Positions 1 through 8,345 of a stretch of 16,217 bases of DNA are shown here, piece by piece. The notes below the pieces were generated by a model. It had not been told where the DNA came from. It searched no databases and worked only from the letters and a program-made list of their open reading frames with translations. The stretch is from assembly GCF_000003605.2 (NCBI RefSeq), contig NW_003140479.1, forward strand, positions 1-16,217, in the 5' to 3' direction. The position numbers were made by a program, and so were the translations under genes. This stretch comes from Saccoglossus kowalevskii (lineage: Eukaryota; Hemichordata; Enteropneusta; Harrimaniidae). Within the stretch, counting starts at the first letter, position 1; every line of letters starts with the position of its first letter.

Positions 1-69
1 CATAGTAACCTCTTAAGGTCAAGAGAACAAGGTATTCAGACCAGTTTGTACTGTTTAGTAACTGCTTAA

Positions 70-95
70 GGTCTAGAGAACAAGGTGTTCAGACC
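70..95. repeat. Palindrome A: bulged inverted repeat in each monomer (example copy)
   Basis: The unit opens with arm GGTCT, then a 3-nt bulge AGA, arm GAACA, a 3-nt centre AGG, then TGTTC and AGACC. GAACA pairs with TGTTC and GGTCT with AGACC, giving 10 bp of potential stem with one bulge on the left side. As extruded DNA or transcribed RNA it could form a compact hairpin. As duplex DNA the inner 13 bp is a perfect interrupted palindrome. Recurrent arm variants (GGCCT, GCTCT, AGAGC, AGATT) are not accompanied by the compensating change on the other side in the copies I checked, so selection for the outer stem is not supported. Length changes across the array concentrate around the centre of this palindrome. 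Confidence 0.85.
77..91. promoter_or_regulatory. NR3C steroid-receptor response element-like palindrome (example copy)
   Basis: AGAACA-AGG-TGTTCA matches 11 of the 12 defined bases of the palindromic element AGAACA-nnn-TGTTCT, which is bound by the glucocorticoid, androgen, progesterone and mineralocorticoid receptor family; only the last base differs. The 3-nt spacing needed for head-to-head receptor dimers is present. A site with intact GAACA and TGTTC occurs in most monomers, once per 53 bp. Copies with GAAAAA, GACCA or TGTTTAG lose part of one half-site. The 3-nt centre varies freely in copies with both half-sites intact. The motif match is direct; binding and any role are inference, and the motif matters only if the host encodes an NR3C receptor. 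Chance origin in an amplified unit remains possible. Confidence 0.4.
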
Positions 96-117
96 AGTTT
101 GTACTGCTTAGTAACTG
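95..117. repeat. Palindrome B: second bulged inverted repeat in each monomer (example copy)
   Basis: CAGTT, a 3-nt bulge TGT, ACT, a 4-nt loop (GCTT here, GTTT in many copies), AGT and AACTG form 8 bp of potential stem with one bulge on the left, the same plan as palindrome A. The first C is shared with the end of palindrome A, so the two structures abut. The loop base at monomer position 38 is the commonest T/C polymorphism of the array, and the bulge carries the frequent TTCGTAC variant. The right arm contains TAACTG, which fits the Myb recognition core YAACKG. The left part contains TGTACT, which resembles a steroid-receptor half-site (AGTACA on the other strand). Structure is visible in the sequence; function is not. 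Confidence 0.7.
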
Positions 118-559
118 CTTAAGGTCTAGAGAACAATATGTTCAGACCAGTTTTTACTGTTTAGTAACTGCTTAAGGTCTAGAGATCAAGGTGTTCAGAT
201 TAGTGTGTACTGCTTAGTAACTGCTTGAGGTCTAGAAAACAAGGTGTTCAGACCAGTTTGTACTGATTAGTAACTGCTTAAGGTCTAGAGAACAAGGTGT
301 TCAGACCAGTTTGTACTGTTTAGTAACTGCTTAAGGTCTAGAGAACATGGTGTTCAGACCAGTTTGTACTGCTTAGTAACTGCTTAAGGTCAAGAGAACA
401 AGGTATTCAGACCAGTTTGTACTGTTTAGTAACTGCTTAAGGTCTAGAGAACAAGGTGTTCAGACCAGTTTGTACTGCTTAGTAACTGCTTAAGGTCTAG
501 AGAACAAGGAGTTCAGACCAGTTCGTACTGTTTAGTAACTGCTTAAGGTCCAGAGAACA

Positions 560-1780
560 AGGTGTTCAGAGCAGTTTGCACTGTTTAGTAACTGATTAAG
601 GTCTAGAGAACAAGGTGTTTAGACCAGTTTGTACTGCTTAGTAACTGCTTAAGGTCTAGAGAACAAGCTGTTCAGATTAGTTTGTACTGCTTAATAACTG
701 CTTCAGGTCTAGAGAACAAGGTGTTCAGACCAGTTTGTAGTGCTTAGTAACTGCTTATGGTCTAGAGAACGAGGTGTTCAGACCAGTTTGTACTGTTTAG
801 TAACTGCTTAAGGCCTAGAGAACAAGGTGTTCAGACCAGTTTGTACTGCTTAGTAACTGCTTAAGGTCTAGAGAACAAGGTGTTCAGACTAGTTTGTACT
901 GTTGTGTAACTGCTTAAGGTCTAGAGAACATGGTGTTCAGACCAGTTTGTACTGTTTAGCAACTGCTTAAGGTCTAGAGAACAAAGTGTTCAGACCAGTT
1001 TGTACTGCTTAGTAACTGCTTAAGTCTAGAGAACAAAGTGTTCAGACCAGTTTGCACTGCTTAGTAACTGCTTAACGTCTAGAGAACAAGGTGTTCAGAC
1101 CAGTTCGTACTGTTTAGTAACTGCTTAAGGCCTAGAGAACAAGGTGTGCAGACCAGTTTGTACTGCTTAGTAACTACTTAAGGTCTAGAGAACAATGTGT
1201 TCAGACCAGTTTGTACTGTTTAGTAACTGATTAAGGTCTAGATAAAAGGTGTTCAGACCAGTTTGTACTGTTTTGTAACTGCTTAAGGTCTAGAGAACAA
1301 GGTGTTCAGACCAGTTTGTACTGCTTAGTAACTGCTTAAGGTCTAGAGAACACGGTGTTCAGACCAGTTTGTACAGGTTAGTAACTGCTTAAGGTCTAGA
1401 GAACAAGGTGTTCAGACTAGTTTGTACTGTTGAGTAACTGCTTAAGGTCAAGAGAACATGGTGTTCAGACCAGTTTGTACTGTTTAGCAACTGCTTAAGG
1501 TCTAGAGAACAAGGTGTTCAGACCAGATTGTACTGCTTAATAACTGCTTAAGGTATAGAGAACAAGGTGTTCAGACCAGTTTGTACTGTTTAGTAACTGC
1601 TTAACGTCTAAAGAAAAAAGTGTTCAAACCAGTTTGTACTGCTTAATAACTGCTTAAGGTATAGACAACAAGGTGTTCAGACCAGTTTGTACTGTTTAGT
1701 AACTGCTTAAGGTCTAGGGAACAAAGTGTTCAAACCAGTTCGTACTGCTTAGTATCTGCTTAAGGCCTAGAGAACAAGGT
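560..1780 (+). repeat. Block C, copy 1 (multi-monomer higher-order segment)
   Basis: This run shares an ordered series of private variants with about 10270-11640. These include GAGCAG followed by ACTGATTAAG, GTTTAGACC, AGATTAG, TTGTAGTGC with GCTTATGG (near 737-760), GTTGTGTAAC (901), GTTGAGTAAC (1429), TCAAGAGAACATGG (about 1448), AAAGAAAAAAGTG (about 1610) and GTATAGACAACAAGG (about 1659). The spacing to copy 2 is 9810 bp at the GTTGTG marker and 9864 bp at the GTTGAG marker, so the copies differ by about one monomer between those points. Order conservation over more than 20 monomers means a shared block ancestry rather than independent mutations. Block edges are approximate because they were judged by eye. 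Confidence 0.75.
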
Positions 1781-2159
1781 GTTCAGTCCAGTTTGTACTT
1801 TTTAGTAACTGCTTAAGGTCTAGAGAACAATGTGTTCAGACCAGTTTGTACTGCTTAGTAACTGCTTAAGGTCTAGAGAACAAGATGTTCAGACCAGTTC
1901 GTACTGTTTAGTAACTGCTTAATGTCTAGAGAACAAGGTGTTCAGAGCAGTTTGTACGGTTTTGTAACTGCTTAAGGTCTAGAGAACATGGTGTTCAGAG
2001 CAGTTTGTACTGTTTCGTAACTGCTTAAGGTCTAGAGAACAAGGTGTTCAGACCAGTTCGTACTGTTTAGTAACTGCTTAAGGTCTAGAGAACAAAGTGT
2101 TCAGAGCAGATTGTACTGTTTAGTAACTGCTTAAGGTCTAGAGAACATGGTGTTCAGAC

Positions 2160-2716
2160 CAGTTTGTACTGTTTAGTAACTGCTTAAGGTCTAGAGAAAA
2201 AAGTGTTCAGACCTGTTTGTACTGCTTAGTAACTGCTTAAGGTCTAGAGAACAAGGTGTTCAGCCCAGTTTGTACTGCTTAGTAACTGTTTAAGTTCTAG
2301 AGAACAAGGTGTTCAGACCAGTTCGTACTGTTTAGTAACTGCTTAATGTCTAGAGAACAAGGTGTTCAGAGCAGTTTGTACGGTTTTGTAACTGCTTAAG
2401 GTCTAAAGAACATGGTGTTCAGAGCAGTTTGTACTGTTTCGTAACTGCTTAAGGTCTAGAGAACAAGGTGTTCAGACCAGTTTGTATTGTTTAGTAACTG
2501 CTTAACGTCTAGAGAAAAAAAAGTGTTCAGACCAGTTTGTACTGCTTAGTAACTTCTTAAGGTCTAGAGAACAAGGTGTTCAGATTAGTTTGTACTGCTT
2601 AGTAACTGCTTCAGGTCTAGAGAACAAGGTGTTCACACCAGTTTGTACTGCTTAGTAACTGTTTAAGGTCTAGAGAACAAGGTGTTCAGACCAGTTTGTA
2701 CTGTTTAGTAACTGCT
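2160..2716 (+). repeat. Block A, copy 1
   Basis: This run matches 5982-6538 at a constant offset of 3822 bp. Shared markers in order are AGAAAAAAGTG with GACCTG, AAGTTCTAG, AATGTCTAG, TACGGTTTTG (CGG at 2381 and 6203), GTCTAAAGAACATGG, GTATTGTTTAG, the +2 bp AGAAAAAAAAGTG, AACTTCTTAAGG (2551 and 6373), AGATTAG, GCTTCAGG and GTTCACACC. The match stops abruptly near 2716 where copy 2 goes on with AAAGCCTAGATAACAGG. A shorter related piece lies at about 1916-2010, exactly 424 bp (eight monomers) upstream at the TACGG marker. Confidence 0.8.
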
Positions 2717-2730
2717 TAAGCCTCTATGAG
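2717..2730 (+). other. Block junction with scar sequence
   Basis: The normal AAGGTCTAGAGAAC is replaced by AAGCCTCTATGAGAAC, two bases longer and seen nowhere else in the window. Left of it the sequence follows 5982-6538 (offset 3822). Right of it the sequence follows 7186 onward (offset 4455). The 633-bp change in offset is about 12 monomers. Copy 2 contains that interval (about 6539-7171) and copy 1 does not. The simplest reading is a deletion or unequal exchange whose joint left this irregular sequence; an insertion in copy 2 is the alternative. Confidence 0.75.
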
Positions 2731-3905
2731 AACAAGGTTTTCAGAGCAGTTTGTACTGTTTAGTAACTGATTAAGTTCTAAAGAACAAGGTATTCAGACC
2801 AGTTTGTATTGTTTTGTAACTGCTTAAGGTCTAGAGAACAAGGTGTTCAGACCAGTCTGTATTGTTTAGTAACTGCTTAAGGTCTAGAGAACAAGGTGTC
2901 CAGACCAGTTTGTACTGATTAGTAACTGCTTAAGGTCTAGAGAACAAGGTGTTCAGACCAGTTTGTACTGCTTAGTAAGTGCTTAAGGTATATAGAACAA
3001 GGTGTTCAGACCAATTTGTACTGCTTAGTAACTGATTAAGGTCTAGAGAACAAAATGTTCAGACCAGTTTGTACTGCATAGTAACTGCTTAAGGTCTAGA
3101 GAAAAAGGTGTTCAGACCAGTTTGTACTGCCTAGTAACTGCTTAAGGTCTAGAGAACAAGGTGTTCTGAACAGTTTATACTGCTTAATAACTGCTTAAGG
3201 TATTGAGAACAAGGTGTTCAGACCAGTTTGTACTGTTTAGTAACTGCTTAACGTCTAAAGAAAAAAGTGTTCAAACCAGTTCGTACTGTTTAGTAACTGC
3301 TTAAGGTATAGACAACAAGGTGTTCAGACCAGTTTGTACTGTTTAGTAACTGCTTAAGGTCTAGAGAACAAGGTGTTCAGAGCAGTTTGTACTGTTTTGT
3401 AACTGCTTAAGGTCTAGAGAACATGGTGTTCAGACCAGTTTGTACTGTTTCGTAACTGCTTAAGGTCTAGAGAACAAGGTGTTTAGACCAGTTTGTACTG
3501 CTTAGTAACTGCTTAAGGTCTAGAGAACATAGTGTTCAGACCAGTTTGTACTGTTTAGTAACTGCTTAAGGCCTAGATAACAAGGTGTTCAGACCAATTT
3601 GTACTGCTTAGTAACTGCTTAAGGTCTAGAGAAAAAGGTGTTCAGACCAGTTTGTACTGTTTCGTAACTGCTTAAGGTTTAGAGAACAAGGTGTTTAGAC
3701 CAGTTTGTACTGCTTAGTAACTGCTTAAGGTCTAGAGAACAAGGTGTTCAGATTAGTTTGTACTGCTTAGTAACTGCTTCAGGTCTAGAGAACAAGGTGT
3801 TCAGACCAGATTGTACTGTCTAGTAACTGCTTAAGGTCTAGAGAACAAGGTGTTCAGACCAGTTTGTACTGTTTAGTAACTGCTTAAGGCCTAGAGAACA
3901 AGGTG
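2731..3905 (+). repeat. Block B, copy 1
   Basis: From GGTTTTCAGAGCAG (2736) onward this run matches 7191 onward at offset 4455. Shared markers are AAGTTCTAAAG, GTATTGTTTTG, CAGTCTGTATTG, GTGTCCAG, TAAGTGCTTAAGGTATATAG, ACAAAATG, TGCATAG (3075 and 7530), TGCCTAG and TTCTGAACAGTTTATACTG. After the foreign patch at about 3188-3320 the offset becomes 4402, so copy 1 carries one additional monomer here. Later markers are GTGTTTAGACC, ACATAGTG, GCCTAGATAAC with GACCAATTT (3593 and 7995), GGTTTAGAG, AGATTAG with GCTTCAGG, and CCAGATTG (3806 and 8208). Confidence 0.8.
3188..3320 (+). repeat. Converted patch inside Block B copy 1
   Basis: Three successive monomers carry TTAATAACTG, GGTATTGAG, CTTAACGTCTAAAGAAAAAAGTG, TCAAACCAGTTCG and GGTATAGACAAC. 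This series belongs to Block C (about 1530-1680 and 11402-11540), not Block B. The matching stretch of Block B copies 2 and 3 (about 7637-7750, 12300-12470) has ordinary monomers marked AAGCTCTAG. Block B variants resume on both sides, and copy 1 gains one monomer overall. A gene-conversion tract or double unequal exchange explains this; direction is inferred from the flanks. Confidence 0.7.
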
Positions 3906-4682
3906 TTCAGACCAGTTTTTACTGCTTAGTAACTGCTTAAGGTCTAGAGAACAAGGTGTTCAGACCAGTTTGTAGTGCTTAGTAACTGCTTAAGGTCTAG
4001 AGAACAAGGTGTTCAGACCAGTTTGTACTGTTTAGTAACTGCTTAAGGTCTAGAGAACATGGTGTTCAGACCAGTTTGTACTGTTTAGTAACTGCTTAAG
4101 GTCTAGGGAACAAGGTGTTCAGACCAGTTTGTACTGCTTAGTAACTGCTTAAGGTCTAGAGAACAAGGTGTTCAGACCAGTTTGTACTGTTTTGTAACTG
4201 ATTAAGGTCTAGAGAACAAGGTGTTCAGACCAGTTTGTAGTGTTTAGTAACTGCTTCAGGTCTAGAGAACAAGGTGTTCAGACCAGTTTGTACTGTTTCG
4301 TAACTGCTTAAGGTCTAGAGAACAAGGTGTTCAGACTAGTTTGTACTGCTTTGTAACTGCTTCAGGTCTAGAGAACAAGGTGTTCAGACCAGTTTGTACT
4401 GTTTAGTAACTGCTTAACGTCAAGAGAAAAAAGTGTACAGACCAGTTTGTTCTGCTTAGTAACGGCTTAAGGTCTAGAGAACAAGGTGTTCAGACCAGTT
4501 TGTACTGTTTAGTAACTGCTTAAGGCCTAGATAACAAGGTGATCAGACCAGTTTGTACAGCTTAGTAACTGCTTAAGGTCTAGAGAACAAGGTGTTCAGA
4601 CCAGTTTGTACTGTTTAATAACTGATTAAGGTCTAGAGAAAAAAGTGTTCAGACCCGTTTGTACTGCTTAGTAACTGCTTAA

Positions 4683-5160
4683 GGTCTAGAGAACAAGGTG
4701 TTCAGACCAGTTTGTAGTGCTTAGAAACTGCTTAAGGTCTAGAGAACAAGGTGTTCAGACCAGTTTGTACTGTTTAGTAACCTGCTTAAGGCCTAGAGAA
4801 CAAGGTGTTCAGACCAGTTTTTACTGCTTAGTAACTGCTTAAGGTCTAGAGAGCAAGGTGTTCAGACCAGTTTGTACTGTTTAATAACTGATTAAGATCT
4901 AGAGAACAAGGTGTTCAGACCAGTTTGTACTGTTTTGAAACTGCTTAAGGTCTAGAGAACAAGGTGTTCAGACCAGTTTGTACTGTTTAGTAACTGCTTA
5001 ACGTCTAGAGAACATGGTGTTCAGACCAGTTTGTACTGTTTAGTAACTGCTTAAGGTCTAGAGAAAAAAGTGTTCAGACCTGTTTGTACTGCTTAGTAAC
5101 TGCTTAACGTCTAGAGAACAAGGTGTTCAGACCAGTTTTTAGTGCTTAGTAACTGCTTAA
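4683..5160 (+). repeat. 478-bp tandem duplication, left copy (9 monomers)
   Basis: This segment and the next (5161-5638) align base for base at offset 478, which is nine 53-bp monomers plus one base. The extra base is the additional C in TAACCTGC (AACC at 4779 and 5257), present in both copies, so it predates the duplication. Shared markers are TTAGAAACTG (4724/5202), TTTAATAACTGATTAAG, TTTTGAAACTG (4937/5415), AACGTCTAGAGAACATGG, and GAGAAAAAAGTG with GACCTG. By eye only about eight mismatches separate the copies, so this is among the youngest events in the window. Confidence 0.85.
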
Positions 5161-5638
5161 GGTCTAGAGAACAAGGTGTTCAGACCAGTTTGTAGTGCTT
5201 AGAAACTGCTTAAGTTCTAGAGAACAAGGTGTTCAGACCAGTTTGTACTGTTTAGTAACCTGCTTAAGGCCTAGAGAACAAGGTGATCAGACCAGTTTGT
5301 ACTGCTTAGTAACTGCTTAAGGTCTAGAGAACAAGGTGTTCAGACCAGTTTGTACTGTTTAATAACTGATTAAGTTCTAGAGAACAAGGTGTTTAGACCG
5401 GTTTGTACTGTTTTGAAACTGCTTAAGGTCTAGAGAACAAGGTGTTCAGACCAGTTTGTACTGTTTAGTAACTGCTTAACGTCTAGAGAACATGGTGTTC
5501 AGACCAGTTTGTACTGTTTAGTAACTGCTTAAGGTCTAGAGAAAAAAGTGTTCAGACCTGTTTGTACTGCTTAGTAACTGCTTAACGTCTAGAGAACAAG
5601 GTGTTCAGACCAGTTTGTAGTGCTTAGTAACTGCTTAA
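5161..5638 (+). repeat. 478-bp tandem duplication, right copy (9 monomers)
   Basis: This is the second unit of the duplication that begins at 4683. Differences from the left copy include AAGTTCTAG for AAGGTCTAG, GGTGATC for GGTGTTC, TTTGTACTG for TTTTTACTG, GTGTTTAGACCGG for GTGTTCAGACCAG, and TTTGTAGTG for TTTTTAGTG at the end. The second half is nearly identical between copies. The match ends at 5638: the next monomer has TACTGTTTAGTAAC where the start of the unit has TAGTGCTTAGAAAC, so there are two copies and not three. Confidence 0.85.
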
Positions 5639-5981
5639 GGTCTAGAGAACAAGGTGTTCAGACCAGTTTGTACTGTTTAGTAACTGCTTAAGGCCTAGAG
5701 AACAAGGTGTTCAGACCAGTTTTTACTGCTTAGTAACTGCTTAAGGTCTAGAGAACAAGGTGTTCTGACCAGTTCGTACTGTTTAGTAACTGCTTAAGGT
5801 CTAGAGAACAAGGGTGTTCAGAGCAGTTTGTACTGTTTAGTAACTGATTAAGGTCTAGAGAAAAGGTGTTCAGACCAGTTTGTACTGTTTTGTAACTGCT
5901 TAAGGTCTAGAGAACATGGTGTTCAGACCAGTTTGTACTATTTCGTAACTGCTTAAGGTCTAGAGAACAAGGTGTTCAGAC

Positions 5982-6850
5982 CAGTTTGTACTGCTTAGTA
6001 ACTGCTTAAGGTCTAGAGAAAAAAGTGTTCAGACCTGTTTGTACTGCTTAGTAACTGCTTAAGGTCTAGAGAACAAGGTGTTCAGACCAGTTTGTACTGC
6101 TTAGTAACTGCTTAAGTTCTAGAGAACAAGGTGTTCAGACCAGTTCGTACTGTTTAGTAACTGCTTAATGTCTAGAGAACAAGGTGTTCAGAGCAGTTTG
6201 TACGGTTTTGTAACTGCTTAAGGTCTAAAGAACATGGTGTTCAGAGCAGTTTGTACTGTTTCGTAACTGCTTAAGGTCTAGAGAACAAGGTGTTCAGACC
6301 AGTTTGTATTGTTTAGTAACTGCTTAACGTCTAGAGAAAAAAAAGTGTTCAGACCAGTTTGTACTGCTTAGTAACTTCTTAAGGTCTAGAGAACAAGGTG
6401 TTCAGATTAGTTTGTACTGCTTAGTAACTGCTTCAGGTCTAGAGAACAAGGTGTTCACACCAGTTTGTACTGCTTAGTAACTGTTTAAGGTCTAGAGAAC
6501 AAGGTGTTCAGACCAGTTTGTACTGTTTAGTAACTGCTTAAAGCCTAGATAACAGGTGTTCAGACCAGTTTGTACTACTTAGTAACTGCTTAAGGTCTAG
6601 AGAACAAGGTGTTCAGACCAGTTCGTACTATTTAGTAACTGCTTAAGGTCTAGAGAACAAAGTGTTCAGAGCAGTTTGTACTGTTTAGTAACTGCTTAAG
6701 GTCTAGAGAACATGGTGTTCAGACCAGTTTGTACTGTTTAGTAACTGCTTAAGGTCTAGAGAAAAAAGTGTTCAGACCTGTTTGTACTGCTTAGTAACTG
6801 CTTAAGGTCTAGAGAACAAGGTGTTCAGACCAGTTTGTACTGTTTAGTAA
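5982..6850 (+). repeat. Block A, copy 2 (longest version)
   Basis: The first part matches 2160-2716 at offset 3822. The later part (about 6270-6850) matches 13690-14270 at offset 7420, which is exactly 140 monomers. It runs past the point where copy 1 is cut, through AAAGCCTAGATAACAGG (6541), GTACTACTTAG, TTCGTACTATTTAG, ACAAAGTG with GAGCAG, ACATGG, and AGAAAAAAGTG with GACCTG. The last four form a 4-monomer cassette also found near 2061-2220, 13510-13680 and 14040-14220. It is the best available reference for Block A. Confidence 0.8.
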
Positions 6851-7185
6851 CTGCTAAAGGTCTAGAGAACAAGGTGTTCAGACCAGTTTGTACTGTTTAG
6901 TAACTGCTTAAAGTCTAGAGAACAAAATCTTCAGACCAGTTTGTACTGTTTAGTAACTGTTTAAGGTCTAGAGAACATGGTGTTCAGACCAGTTTGTACT
7001 GTTTAGTAACTGCTTAAGGTCTAGAGAAAAAAATGTTCAGACCAGTTTGTACTGCTTAGTAACTGCTTAAGGTCTAGAAAACAAGGTGTTCAGACCAGTT
7101 TGTAGTGCTTAGTAACTGCTTAAGGTCTAGAGAACAAGGTGTTCAGACCAGTTTGTACTGTTTAGTAACTGCTTAAGGTCTAGAG

Positions 7186-8345
7186 AACAAGGTTTTCAGA
7201 GCAGTTTGTACTGTTTAGTAACTGATTAAGTTCTAAAGAACAAGGTATTCAGACCAGTTTGTATTGTTTTGTAACTGCTTAAGGTCTAGAGAACAAGGTG
7301 TTCAGACCAGTCTGTATTGTTTAGTAACTGCTTAAGGTCTAGAGAACAAGGTGTCCAGACCAGTTTGTACTGATTAGTAACTGCTTAAGGTCTAGAGAAC
7401 AAGGTGTTCAGACCAGTTTGTACTGCTTAGTAAGTGCTTAAGGTATATAGAACAAGGTGTTCAGACCAGTTTGTACTGCTTAGTAACTGATTAAGGTCTA
7501 GAGAACAAAATGTTCAGACCAGTTTGTACTGCATAGTAACTGCTTAAGGTCTAGAGAAAAAGGTGTTCAGACCAGTTTGTACTGCCTAGTAACTGCTTAA
7601 GGTCTAGAGAACAAGGTGTTCTGAACAGTTTATACTGCTTAGTAACTGCTTAAGGTCTAGAGAACAAGGTGTTCAGACCAGTTTGTACTGCTTAGTAACT
7701 GCTTAAGCTCTAGAGAACAAGGTGTTCAGACCAGTTCGTACTGTTTAGTAACTGCTTAAGGTCTAGAGAACAAGGTGTTCAGAGCAGTTTGTACTGTTTT
7801 GTAACTGCTTAAGGTCTAGAGAACATGGTGTTCAGACCAGTTTGTACTGTTTCGTAACTGCTTAAGGTCTAGAGAACAAGGTGTTTAGACCAGTTTGTAC
7901 TGCTTAGTAACTGCTTAAGGTCTAGAGAACATAGTGTTCAGACCAGTTTGTACTGTTTAGTAACTGCTTAAGGCCTAGATAACAAGGTGTTCAGACCAAT
8001 TTGTACTGCTTAGTAACTGCTTAAGGTCTAGAGAAAAAGGTGTTCAGACCAGTTTGTACTGTTTCGTAACTGCTTAAGGTTTAGAGAACAAGGTGTTTAG
8101 ACCAGTTTGTACTGCTTAGTAACTGCTTAAGGTCTAGAGAACAAGGTGTTCAGATTAGTTTGTACTGCTTAGTAACTGCTTCAGGTCTAGAGAACAAGGT
8201 GTTCAGACCAGATTGTACTGCCTAGTAACTGCTTAAGGTCTAGAGAACAAGGTGTTCAGACCAGTTTGTACTGTTTAGTAACTGCTTAAGGCCTAGATAA
8301 CAAGGTGTTCAGACCAGTTTGTACTGCTTAGTAACTGCTTAAGGT
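7186..8345 (+). repeat. Block B, copy 2
   Basis: This run matches copy 1 at offset 4455, then 4402. It matches copy 3 at offset 4663 (TAAGTGC at 7431 and 12094; TGCATAG at 7530 and 12193), then 4716 after one additional monomer in copy 3 (AAGCTC at 7705 and 12421; GACCAAT at 7995 and 12711; CCTAGTAAC at 8221 and 12937). It holds all diagnostic variants in order and lacks the foreign patch of copy 1. Its right end is an unusual monomer near 8360 with GTGTCAG (one T lost) followed by AGTTTTGTAC (one T gained), directly before the more uniform zone. Confidence 0.8.

Larger units (their letters stand above)
70..122 (+). repeat. Reference monomer (53 bp)
   Basis: This copy equals the consensus and is offered as the reference register. 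In order it holds palindrome A (1-26), the inner part of palindrome B (27-47) and the linker GCTTAA (48-53). With the next GG the linker creates CTTAAG, itself a 6-bp palindrome. TCTAGA at 3-8 is another palindrome and recurs in most units, so an XbaI digest should give a 53-bp ladder. Position 38 is the commonest alternative base: TGTTTAG and TGCTTAG are both very frequent across the window. Other recurrent variants are GGCCT for GGTCT, AGAGC for AGACC, AGATTAG for AGACCAG, TTCGTAC for TTTGTAC, and TTTCGTAAC or TTTTGTAAC for TTTAGTAAC. These mark the block families described separately. Confidence 0.95.

Noticed and set aside
70-95. Selection for the outer hairpin stem (compensatory changes)
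   Set aside because: Common arm variants (GGCCT, GCTCT, AGAGC, AGATT) occur without the matching change in the opposite arm in the copies inspected, so covariation is not supported.
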